Assembly (NCBI GenBank): GCA_026414245.1 | Contig: JAOAJJ010000022.1 | Location: forward strand, 1 to 11,341 | Length of the DNA stretch: 11,341 bases | Reading direction: 5' to 3' | Origin: Candidatus Bathyarchaeota archaeon | GTDB taxonomy: Archaea; Thermoproteota; Bathyarchaeia; Bathyarchaeales; DTEX01 | In this document: piece after piece, positions 5,702 to 11,341 of the stretch | Layout: each line of letters begins with the position of its first letter | How positions within the stretch are numbered: position 1 is the stretch's first letter | Notes under the pieces: model-generated | What the model was told of the DNA's origin: nothing | Database searches by the model: none | Seen by the model: the letters and a program-made list of their open reading frames with translations, nothing else | Program-made: the position numbers and the translations under genes

Positions 5702-7738
5702 ATGGTGTCTTCCATGTCGAAAGAGAGATTCCTGAAAATTAGGTTTGGCGTGGATTATTATCCGGAGCATTGGCCTAGGGATAGTTGGGCTAAGTATGCT
5801 GATATGATGGCTGAGGCTGGCTTTAACACTGTGCGCCTCGCTGAGTTCTCTTGGAGCAGGATTGAGCCTAAGGAGGGCGAATATCATTTTGAGTGGCTTG
5901 ACGAGGCAATAGAGACCCTCTCTAAGAGGGGGATGAAGATAGTGATTGGAACACCAACAGCTGCTCCACCACCATGGATCGTTAAGAAGCACCCCGACAT
6001 CCTCCGCGTTGATCATAACGGCGTTAGAAGCCCTGCTGGAACCAGGCGCAACTACTGTCCAAATAACCCAAACTATATTCTACATACCAAGAGGATTGTT
6101 GAGAGGATGGCGCTTCACTTCAAAGATAATCCGAACGTTATAGGCTGGCAGATCGACAACGAGTTTGGAATAGACATGTGCTACTGTGATAGGTGTACTG
6201 AAGCGTTCAGAGGTTGGCTTAAGGAGAAATATGGCAGTTTAGATAATCTTAATAGGAGATGCGGTCTCATCTTCTGGAGCCAGGAGTATGGGGATTGGAG
6301 TGAGATTTATCCGCCTAAGCCGCCTATAGATATGCAGAATCCAAGCCTCTGCTTAGACTGGCACAGATTTATGAGCGACTCATGGATAAAGTATCAGCAG
6401 ATTCAAATAGATATAATTCGCGGGATCGCGCCACACCATATAATAACGCATAATTTTATGGGCTTATATAAGGAGTTAGACTACTTCCGCTTAGCTGAGC
6501 CGCTGGACTTGGTCTCCTTCGACTATTATCCGAAATGGGGTTTAAGAGTTGATTACGCTGCGGCAGCCATGGCTCATGACGTTATGCGCAGCCTTAAGAA
6601 GAAACCTTACTGGATTATGGAGCTGCAAAGCGGCGCCGTTAAAATCCATTTGGCGCCCATCCCTAAGCCAGGTGAAATAAGGCTCTGGACTCTTCAATCT
6701 ATTGCCAGGGGAGCGAATGGAATATTATACTTTAGGTGGAGATCCTGTAGGTTTGGCGCTGAAGAATACTGGCATGGCATATTAGACCATGATGGGGTTC
6801 CGAGGAGAAGGTTTTTTGAGGTTAAGAGGATTTCCAGGGATCTTGAAAAGATTGCGCCTCATATCGAGGAAACTAATGTTAAACCGGATGTGGCGTTCAC
6901 CCTAATCTATGATAATATTTGGGCTTGGGATCTTGAAGTCGGCTACGGTGGAAAGAATTATTATGGGCTGGGTTCCTGGGATCCGGCTCTAGACTTCTAC
7001 AGGGCTTTATATTTAAGGAATATTCCAGTGGATTTTGTTAATCCGTTAAGGGAGGATTTATCCAGATATAAAGTTGTCTTCGCGCCTTCACTTATGCTCA
7101 TGAATGAGACGATTGAAGATAGGCTTAGATCCTACGTTAAGGGCGGCGGGATCCTAATCGCTGCGCCGAGAACCGGAGTAAAAGATTGGAATAACGTTAT
7201 TACTGAATTAACTTTGCCGGGCGGCTTATCCGAAGTGTTCGGCGTAACTGTTGAGGAGTATACTGGTTTGCCGGATAATGGAAAAATTGATTTAGAGATG
7301 TCTGAGCAGATATTTGGGGCTAAAATTTCCGGCGGGGGGCGAAACTGGGCTGAGGCTTTGATATTAAGGGGTGCTGAGACCTTAGCCTACTACGGTTCTG
7401 GCATCTATAAGGGTAAGCCGGCGGCGGCGATAAACAATTATGGGAAGGGGATAGCAGTATATATTGGAACCTTTCCAGATGAAAAAATCTACTCGCATCT
7501 ATCTGATTGGCTCATCAGAAAATCGGTTATTAAGCCCACTTTAACCCCCACAGCAGGGCTCGAGGCTGTTGAAAGAGTTGGCTCAGAAAATAGGATCATA
7601 TTTGCGCTGAATTATAGCGAAGACCCTATAAGATTCCCTCTAGAGGAAGAATGTCTGGAAATTCTGTCTGACCAAACCCTAAAGGGCTCTGTTGAAGTTA
7701 GCGGGTTGGATGTCAAGGTTCTTAAACCATTAGCCTAA
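5702..7738 (+). CDS. GH42 beta-galactosidase-like glycoside hydrolase
   Basis: This complete 678-residue retaining glycosidase of family GH42 has no signal peptide, so it acts in the cytosol on imported oligosaccharides. The TIM barrel starts with FGVDYYPEHWP (15-25). The acid/base is E154 in GWQIDNEFG and the nucleophile is E307 in WIMELQSG. The segment PKPGEIRLWT...ARGANGILYFRWR (321-347) is the family's hallmark. C119 with C160-x-C162-x2-C165 reproduces the structural zinc site of the Thermus A4 enzyme. A class-I-glutamine-amidotransferase-like trimerisation domain (about 395-610) and a small C-terminal beta domain follow, so all three usual domains are present. Start is ATG 5702; ATG 5714 is a possible alternative. 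Its placement just after a hexosamine-type kinase/SIS operon allows a beta-galactosidase or an exo-beta-glucosaminidase-like specificity; the sequence alone favours galactoside. Confidence 0.9.
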   Translation: MVSSMSKERFLKIRFGVDYYPEHWPRDSWAKYADMMAEAGFNTVRLAEFSWSRIEPKEGEYHFEWLDEAIETLSKRGMKIVIGTPTAAPPPWIVKKHPDILRVDHNGVRSPAGTRRNYCPNNPNYILHTKRIVERMALHFKDNPNVIGWQIDNEFGIDMCYCDRCTEAFRGWLKEKYGSLDNLNRRCGLIFWSQEYGDWSEIYPPKPPIDMQNPSLCLDWHRFMSDSWIKYQQIQIDIIRGIAPHHIITHNFMGLYKELDYFRLAEPLDLVSFDYYPKWGLRVDYAAAAMAHDVMRSLKKKPYWIMELQSGAVKIHLAPIPKPGEIRLWTLQSIARGANGILYFRWRSCRFGAEEYWHGILDHDGVPRRRFFEVKRISRDLEKIAPHIEETNVKPDVAFTLIYDNIWAWDLEVGYGGKNYYGLGSWDPALDFYRALYLRNIPVDFVNPLREDLSRYKVVFAPSLMLMNETIEDRLRSYVKGGGILIAAPRTGVKDWNNVITELTLPGGLSEVFGVTVEEYTGLPDNGKIDLEMSEQIFGAKISGGGRNWAEALILRGAETLAYYGSGIYKGKPAAAINNYGKGIAVYIGTFPDEKIYSHLSDWLIRKSVIKPTLTPTAGLEAVERVGSENRIIFALNYSEDPIRFPLEEECLEILSDQTLKGSVEVSGLDVKVLKPLA

Positions 7739-7764
7739 GAGCCGCCTCGAGGAAATAAAACCCG

Positions 7765-7797
7765 CATAAAAGTATTTTTATGATAGTTTAGTTTTTC
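7765..7797 (+). terminator. Hairpin plus T-run after GH42
   Basis: CATAAAA-GTAT-TTTTATG (7765-7782) is a perfect seven-base stem with a four-base loop, followed by TAGTTTAGTTTTTC. It begins 27 bases after the GH42 stop, in the gap between two convergent genes. T-runs are the known archaeal termination signal; the hairpin may assist. The remainder of the gap to 7884 shows no gene. Confidence 0.5.
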
Positions 7798-7884
7798 TCA
7801 ATAGTAATTTCAAGTTTATTAGGTCTCAGCTAGACTTAAGTTTTCTTTAAGGACAGATAACTAGACTTTGCCCGTGATCCATGA

Positions 7885-9072
7885 TTATGGGGAAAACTCC
7901 TTTAAAGGCTCCTTATATATGGTTGGCTCCACGCCCCCTCTAATGTTCTCGATGCGATCTATAGCCTCTTTAACAGAGGATCTGCCGAGGTGAACCGATA
8001 TATTTAATTGTACACGATATTTTTCTCCAGGCCCGAGCTTAATAACCCTACCATATTTCCTCTCAAATCGCCTTGTGTTTGGGAAACCTGTTCCCGGCTC
8101 AATTCCAACCACGTAGCCGTCTTCTTCGGCAGCCGTGTTCTTCCATAGGGTGAAGTATGGAAGCTCTTTAATTGAGAAGGTGTGGGATACGGCTTTATCT
8201 AGATCTTTGCTCACGAGCATTGCGCTAGTATATCCGTTTCTGTCGCCTAGAAGCTCCATGAAATAGACTTGCTCTATGAAGCCTTTCTCGGGAGCGCCGA
8301 AAACATCGAATGACTCAATGTTTTTCATGGCTGTTTTATCTCTTGGAGCCACGCGCTTAATGGGAGCTACGAAACATGAGCCCTCATCGAGAAGGGGTTT
8401 ACCGTAATTGCAGTGATATAAGATTTGCATCTTATCAGGCGTGCCCCTAAGATTCTCTATAACGTCTAGGATCTCTAGGCTATTGCTTCCCGGGGTTGTT
8501 GTCACCGAGGTTGTTAGCTTGAGATTTGAGCCGAACATTGAGTTCTCGTAGACCACGCCCTCGACGCCCATCTTAAACGGCGGCTCCAGTTCAACCTTAA
8601 CTTTAACATAGCTAGCCGGGGTGTTAGCTATTCTGCCATGTAGGGTTAGGAGAACCTCTATATCCCGACCCATATTATCTTTAATTATATCTGGTCCGGG
8701 AGCTCCAAAGCTCCCTAACCCGCATCTAACAATCCATTCATTAAACCCTCTTAGCCAGCCTAATCCCCCTCGCTCCTCAAGATTTATGTAGCATGGATTA
8801 ACTAGGTGTGTCACCGGCGAAGCCCAGCCTAGAAATACACCCTTAAACTCGCCCCTCCATATACCCATTCCTCTTGTTGGAACAACTGTGAAAGACATCT
8901 CGCCGTTATCGACGGTTACTATGTCGACTCCATCCGATAGACCTCCGTAAAGTCTATGCTTCTCTATGCGCCAGCTGCCATCAACCCCGAGTTCACCGCT
9001 GCTAATGCTCCACTTCTTGACGTAAACTCCATTATCGGCATCCATTAAAACTTTAGAATAAATGTTTCCCAT
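7885..9072 (-). CDS. DUF4432 aldose 1-epimerase-family protein
   Basis: This 395-residue cytosolic protein has a galactose-mutarotase-like beta-sandwich fold. Family motifs are the N-terminal VPTRGMGIWRG (64-74), GGLGWLRGFNEWIVRCGLG (102-120), a YHCNYG motif (219-224, with H220 and N222 matching the usual H-x-N-x-G), and GIEPGTGFPNTRRFE (323-337) with E325 as a candidate catalytic base. It resembles the Ec-c4013-like group of aldose epimerases. The predicted role is anomer interconversion of a free sugar, feeding the kinase or isomerase. The natural sugar is not known for most of this family. Start is ATG at 9072 with GGTG about eight bases upstream. It lies 81 bases downstream of the URO-D-family gene on the same strand and convergent to GH42, so it may be co-transcribed with the former or use its own promoter in the gap. 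Confidence 0.8.
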   Translation of the reverse strand: MGNIYSKVLMDADNGVYVKKWSISSGELGVDGSWRIEKHRLYGGLSDGVDIVTVDNGEMSFTVVPTRGMGIWRGEFKGVFLGWASPVTHLVNPCYINLEERGGLGWLRGFNEWIVRCGLGSFGAPGPDIIKDNMGRDIEVLLTLHGRIANTPASYVKVKVELEPPFKMGVEGVVYENSMFGSNLKLTTSVTTTPGSNSLEILDVIENLRGTPDKMQILYHCNYGKPLLDEGSCFVAPIKRVAPRDKTAMKNIESFDVFGAPEKGFIEQVYFMELLGDRNGYTSAMLVSKDLDKAVSHTFSIKELPYFTLWKNTAAEEDGYVVGIEPGTGFPNTRRFERKYGRVIKLGPGEKYRVQLNISVHLGRSSVKEAIDRIENIRGGVEPTIYKEPLKEFSP

Positions 9073-9094
9073 TTTTGAGACACCAGCAAATATT

Positions 9095-9140
9095 GGGGGT
9101 TAACACCCCCTTTAATCTTTTTTATCTCCGCATATAAAAT
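9095..9140 (-). promoter_or_regulatory. Candidate promoter and operator before the epimerase gene
   Basis: On the minus strand a TATA-like ATTTTATAT (complement of 9132-9140) is followed about 25 bases later by a perfect inverted repeat, GGGGGT-GTTA-ACCCCC (complement of 9095-9110), where transcription would start, 23 bases before the ATG. The six-base G/C arms stand out in AT-rich DNA. It could be an operator or a leader hairpin. Read on the plus strand it is a GC hairpin followed by TTTAATCTTTTTT and so resembles a terminator, but no plus-strand gene precedes it. Confidence 0.4.
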
Positions 9141-9153
9141 TCTTCACATGCTT

Positions 9154-10200
9154 TCACCAATTGTATCTCCCGTATTTTATGAACGCTCTATACATTGCCT
9201 CCACGTTCTCCAGCGGGACATCTATGTTTACTTCCCCGCGTCCTATCAACCCCCCGCTGTTTCCATACCCGAAGAGCTCCACAACCATTTTAACATAGTC
9301 CTCCACTTCTCTAGGAGACCCTCTTGGAAGCACATACTGCCTATCTATATCGCTGGATATGCAGATCCTGTCTCTAACGCTATCAGCCAATAGTTTTAGG
9401 TTGTGGCATGAGAACTGCGGATTTAAAACGTCCACTCCTATCTCCATTAAATCTGGTATTATATCCATTATGTATCCATCGCTATGGAAATATACGTATG
9501 CATTATAATCGTGAACGAGCTTAAACATGACTCTGTATCTGGGCTTAAAGAAGCTTCTCCATAGGCTTGGATTTATCATAAGCCTATCTTGAGTCCCCCA
9601 GTCATCTGCGAAAGATACGGCGTCCGGCTTAGCCTCCAGCACTATTTGGAGGGAGGATATGCAGTATTCTAAAAGCCTATCTGCGAAGGCTTCGAGCTCT
9701 CTCCTGCCCCTAACTAAATCCATCATGAGATTTCTAAAGCCCCTAAGCCACTGGAGCCTCTCGAAGAAATTTCCCGGGTCGAAGCCCAGCATTACGAAAA
9801 AACCCTTAGATTTAAACTCATCAACATTCTTCTTAAGTTTAATCCCGTAATTTTCAAGGTCTTGCTGTAGCTGCGGAAACTCATAAGTTGCATAGTCCTC
9901 GATGGTCTTAATCGGGTAATCTACCACCTGACCGTGGATGCCGTCAACTGTAGATGACCATAAGGTGCCCCAGCTATCCCTATGGACACCAGCCCTATAA
10001 TCTGCCGGAAGCTCTTCAGGCTTCGGCACATCGAATTCGGAGGGGCTGAAGTCATGGGGGTATCTTCTGAAGATCTCCATTAGCTTTTCACCGTATTTTA
10101 TGAGGGCTCCCGGCAGGGGAGAATGCCTCAACGGTACCCTGTCAGGCTTAGAGAGGTTGATTGCCGCTATAACTCTTTCTCTACTTCTCATCTTTTTCAT
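9154..10200 (-). CDS. URO-D superfamily protein with altered metal site (HxD...E)
   Basis: This 348-residue complete protein of the uroporphyrinogen-decarboxylase fold is predicted cytosolic. Landmarks: N-terminal RERVIAAI...KPDRVP (7-23), DDWGTQD (199-205) followed by PSLWRSFFKPRY (211-222), then FHSDGYIMDIIPDLMEIGVDVLNP (238-261), and the end motif GGLIGRGEVNIDVPLENVEAM (316-336). In corrinoid/CoM methyltransferases of this fold zinc is held by H-x-C and a later Cys. Here the equivalents are H239-S-D241 and, probably, E323, so the thiol-based site is lost. HemE-type catalysis is also unlikely from the overall pattern. The start may be M4 (ATG 10191), which fits the family's usual short N-terminus better than 10200. 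It precedes the aldose-epimerase gene on the same strand, suggesting a sugar-related role. The reaction is unknown. Confidence 0.8.
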   Translation of the reverse strand: MKKMRSRERVIAAINLSKPDRVPLRHSPLPGALIKYGEKLMEIFRRYPHDFSPSEFDVPKPEELPADYRAGVHRDSWGTLWSSTVDGIHGQVVDYPIKTIEDYATYEFPQLQQDLENYGIKLKKNVDEFKSKGFFVMLGFDPGNFFERLQWLRGFRNLMMDLVRGRRELEAFADRLLEYCISSLQIVLEAKPDAVSFADDWGTQDRLMINPSLWRSFFKPRYRVMFKLVHDYNAYVYFHSDGYIMDIIPDLMEIGVDVLNPQFSCHNLKLLADSVRDRICISSDIDRQYVLPRGSPREVEDYVKMVVELFGYGNSGGLIGRGEVNIDVPLENVEAMYRAFIKYGRYNW

Positions 10201-10237
10201 CCTTTCGGAGCGCCTAATAAATAAACATTCAATATCT

Positions 10238-10250
10238 AATTTAAATTATT
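10238..10250 (-). promoter_or_regulatory. Candidate TATA region for the URO-D-family gene
   Basis: The minus strand reads AATAATTTAAATT across this interval, about 40 bases before the ATG, preceded by GCACAA (complement of 10249-10254). This spacing predicts a start near 10212-10217 and a leader of only about 15 bases. GCACAA next to the TATA box is also seen at the GH42 promoter. Confidence 0.4.
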
Positions 10251-10338
10251 GTGCTTTGTTCAGCCCTCTATTTAGGCTTGGCTATGCCGCCTGTGGCTTT
10301 CCAGAACATATAAGTCTTCTTTTTCAGATCTCTCCGCT

Positions 10339-10368
10339 AAGCCTAGCATTACTAGGCTTGTATAAATA
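10339..10368 (+). promoter_or_regulatory. Palindrome abutting a strong TATA box
   Basis: AAGCCTAG-CATTA-CTAGGCTT (10339-10359) has perfect eight-base arms, and one base later TATAAATA (10361-10368) is a near-ideal archaeal TATA box, the best in the window. The palindrome covers the position where a TFB-recognition element would lie, so a bound regulator would control the promoter. The transcript would start near 10388-10392, far from any protein start, which points to a non-coding RNA or a long leader of the gene at 10752. Confidence 0.5.
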
Positions 10369-10387
10369 ACCAACCCTCTGCAGTAGC

Positions 10388-10456
10388 TCCACAGCATAGC
10401 GAGGCTCCAAGCCCCTTATCCGAGAGCTGTGAATAAAGGTTTGCCTATTATTTTTT
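10388..10456 (+). ncRNA. Candidate small structured RNA
   Basis: Transcription from the TATAAATA at 10361 should begin here. The product can pair CACAGC (10390-10395) with GCTGTG (10426-10431), enclosing a small GGC-TCCAA-GCC hairpin (10403-10413). Immediately after, AATAAAGG-TTTG-CCT-A-TTATT (10432-10452) forms a stem with one bulged A and runs into TTTTTT (10451-10456), an intrinsic-terminator-like end. Promoter, two stems and T-run thus define an RNA of about 65-70 bases. I find no box C/D, H/ACA or tRNA signature and cannot name a family. The alternative is an attenuator-like leader of the downstream secreted-protein gene. Confidence 0.35.
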
Positions 10457-10543
10457 GGTTTGTCGGTTTTGGCAGTCTGAAAGTTTGGGGAGGGAGGATG
10501 GTCTTTAACTTAATGGTTTGGCGCTATTTTTGTGGAAGCCTGC

Positions 10544-10631
10544 AAATTTTGTGTGGTTTTATTTTTAGGTTTTTAAGGAGTTTTATTTTTTGATGTTATT
10601 TTTTGAGGATGTTTTTGTGAGTTTAAATATA
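10544..10631. other. Cytosine-free T-rich tract
   Basis: No C occurs in 88 consecutive plus-strand bases. The tract is dominated by T with G and contains a degenerate repeat: GTTTTATTTTT at 10556-10566 and 10580-10590, and GTTATTTTTTGAGG at 10595-10608. T-runs of five or six occur repeatedly, which would act as serial terminators for plus-strand transcripts from 10361, or give a U-rich leader. Confidence 0.6.
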
Positions 10632-10644
10632 CAATTTGTATATT
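10626..10644. repeat. Perfect palindrome AATATACAA-T-TTGTATATT
   Basis: Nine-base perfect arms surround a single central base. It ends 18 bases before a TATA-like TTTTAAAT (10662-10669) and about 110 bases before the secreted-protein start, a typical activator-site position. It is likely a binding site for a dimeric regulator, identity unknown. Confidence 0.45.
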
Positions 10645-10661
10645 CATTTTATTCTCAAAAC

Positions 10662-10669
10662 TTTTAAAT
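10662..10669 (+). promoter_or_regulatory. Candidate TATA box for the secreted-protein gene
   Basis: TTTTAAAT with CAAAAC just upstream predicts a start near 10690 and a leader of about 60 bases. AAAAATATG at 10681-10689 is a second candidate. The choice cannot be made from sequence alone. Confidence 0.35.
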
Positions 10670-10706
10670 TAGTCCTGTTCAAAAATATGTATTGTGCACG
10701 TTTAAG

Positions 10707-10722
10707 CATGCGTGCACGCATG
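10707..10722. repeat. Perfect 16-base palindrome CATGCGTGCACGCATG
   Basis: Two exact eight-base halves with no spacer lie 30 bases before the secreted-protein start. Its core GTGCACG (10712-10718) also occurs 18 bases earlier at 10694-10700. It could be an operator downstream of the TATA box, where binding would block initiation or elongation, or a hairpin in the leader. Confidence 0.5.
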
Positions 10723-10751
10723 TAAGAAAGTAAAAAATACGTGAGGGAAAG

Positions 10752-11341
10752 ATGCCTATGGATAAAATGAAGACGTTAATTGGTTTCTCTGTAACAGCAA
10801 TAATGCTACTATCACTGATAGCTCCAATGCTACTTATTCAGCCAGTATATGCGCAGGTTTTTCCATACGGGGATTATGTTGTCGTAGATGGCGTCTTGGC
10901 TACGGATTATTATACGCTTTATCCCTTTGAGCGGAAGAGCCTAAGAGTTGGCTTCTCAAAATACGGTGAGCTGATAGGCATACCTAGAGGAGCGGATCCA
11001 AATATTCAGGCTAACTGGGTTGGCTTCGAATATGATGGGCGCGACCCATTCTGCCCGCCAACGGTGGTTCCTAGGGAGACCTGGTTTAATGGATGGTTCA
11101 TTGATATACATTATACTCATCCAACCTTTACTGGTGTTAAAAGAGATAGGCATCTATGGGCCCTTGCAATGTTCTCTGATGGCACCGACTGGGGTGGAGA
11201 CTGGATTAATAGAGCCACTGGGCCAGGTGAGGCTCCCCACGGCGGTAGGAAGACTAATGGCTACGCCGTCACTGAGCCGCTGAAGATATTATATGATGGG
11301 CCGAGGTTGTTTGTCGCAGAATCCGTAACCCACCTATATGA
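10752..11341 (+). CDS. Secreted protein of unknown family, N-terminal part
   Basis: The frame starts at ATG 10752 (ATG 10758 and 10767 are alternatives; GAGG at 10743-10746 fits 10752 best) and is still open at the window edge after 196 codons. Residues 1-6 are short and basic (MPMDKM-K), residues 8-30 are hydrophobic, and PVYA-Q (31-35) is a good signal-peptidase site, so the mature protein would be extracellular or cell-surface. The mature part is rich in aromatic residues, Gly, Asp and Pro (for example WFNGWFIDIHYTHPTF and FSDGTDWGGDW), as in beta-rich surface or carbohydrate-binding proteins. It has one Cys in the visible part (CPPTVVP region). I recognise no domain. The long, palindrome-rich upstream region suggests tight regulation. 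A solute-binding protein or a large surface protein are possibilities, neither demonstrated. Confidence 0.75.
   Translation, partial: MPMDKMKTLIGFSVTAIMLLSLIAPMLLIQPVYAQVFPYGDYVVVDGVLATDYYTLYPFERKSLRVGFSKYGELIGIPRGADPNIQANWVGFEYDGRDPFCPPTVVPRETWFNGWFIDIHYTHPTFTGVKRDRHLWALAMFSDGTDWGGDWINRATGPGEAPHGGRKTNGYAVTEPLKILYDGPRLFVAESVTHLY

Larger units (their letters stand above)
10201..10751. other. Long intergenic region between divergent genes
   Basis: This is a 551-base non-coding stretch. From left to right it holds the URO-D-gene promoter (to about 10254), a featureless part with TAGGCTTG at 10273-10280 repeated at 10353-10360, a palindrome plus strong TATA box (10339-10368), a candidate small RNA (about 10388-10456), a G/T-rich part that becomes a cytosine-free tract (10544-10631), and two perfect palindromes with TATA candidates before the secreted-protein gene. 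A plus-strand frame at 10100-10369 only shadows the URO-D gene. No tRNA or mobile element was seen. Confidence 0.6.

Noticed and set aside
9154..10200. Assignment as HemE, uroporphyrinogen III decarboxylase of haem synthesis
   Set aside because: Fold matches, but the subfamily motifs (HSD, GRGE) and the sugar-gene neighbourhood do not fit, and no other tetrapyrrole gene is present.
10100..10369. 89-codon plus-strand frame over the URO-D gene start and the intergenic region
   Set aside because: Half is antisense to conserved URO-D sequence and the rest runs across the palindrome and TATA box. No ribosome site.
10388..10456. tRNA, box C/D or H/ACA guide RNA identity for the structured segment
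   Set aside because: No T-loop GTTC motif, no RTGATGA/CTGA box pair and no properly placed 3' ACA, so the RNA family is left unnamed.

Overview
The window looks like a chromosomal segment of an uncultured, probably thermophilic archaeon of the Thermoproteota (TACK) type; a Bathyarchaeia-like lineage is my best guess but is not proven here. The reasons are a duplicated, CBS-free MgtE transporter, a COG1665-type nucleotidyltransferase, an archaeal stand-alone SIS sugar-phosphate enzyme, TATA-like boxes upstream of genes, GTG and TTG starts placed by strong GGAGG-type ribosome sites, and heavy use of AGA/AGG and ATA codons. I see no rRNA, tRNA, CRISPR array, insertion sequence or phage gene.

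Layout. Positions 1-360 (minus) hold the N-terminal 120 residues of a URO-D/methylcobamide-methyltransferase-like protein that runs off the left edge. Positions 361-754 are a palindrome-bearing intergenic region, followed by an MgtE/SLC41-type divalent cation transporter (755-1987) and a nucleotidyltransferase (2216-3286), with a possible 47-residue ORF overlapping the latter's start. Then come a SIS-domain amino-sugar-phosphate enzyme (3455-4519) and a BadF-type sugar kinase (4522-5493), two bases apart and clearly one operon. A 208-base palindrome-rich gap leads to a complete GH42 beta-galactosidase-like glycosidase (5702-7738). Convergent to it on the minus strand are a DUF4432 aldose-epimerase-like protein (7885-9072) and, upstream of that, a second URO-D-family protein (9154-10200). 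The right end is a 551-base intergenic region with a candidate small RNA, a cytosine-free T-rich tract and several perfect palindromes. It precedes a secreted protein of unknown family (10752 to the edge).

How the genes may work together. The central block reads as intracellular sugar catabolism. GH42 would release a galactoside- or hexosaminide-type sugar, the DUF4432 protein would interconvert its anomers, the kinase would make a sugar 6-phosphate, and the SIS enzyme would isomerise or deaminate it. This resembles the archaeal glucosamine route in outline. The second URO-D homologue, in the same apparent transcription unit as the epimerase, lacks the usual HxC...C zinc site and has H-x-D...E instead. 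It is probably neither a haem-pathway decarboxylase nor a standard corrinoid methyltransferase. Its link to sugar metabolism is the most interesting functional question in the coding part, and the regulatory DNA between 10339 and 10722 is the most interesting non-coding part.
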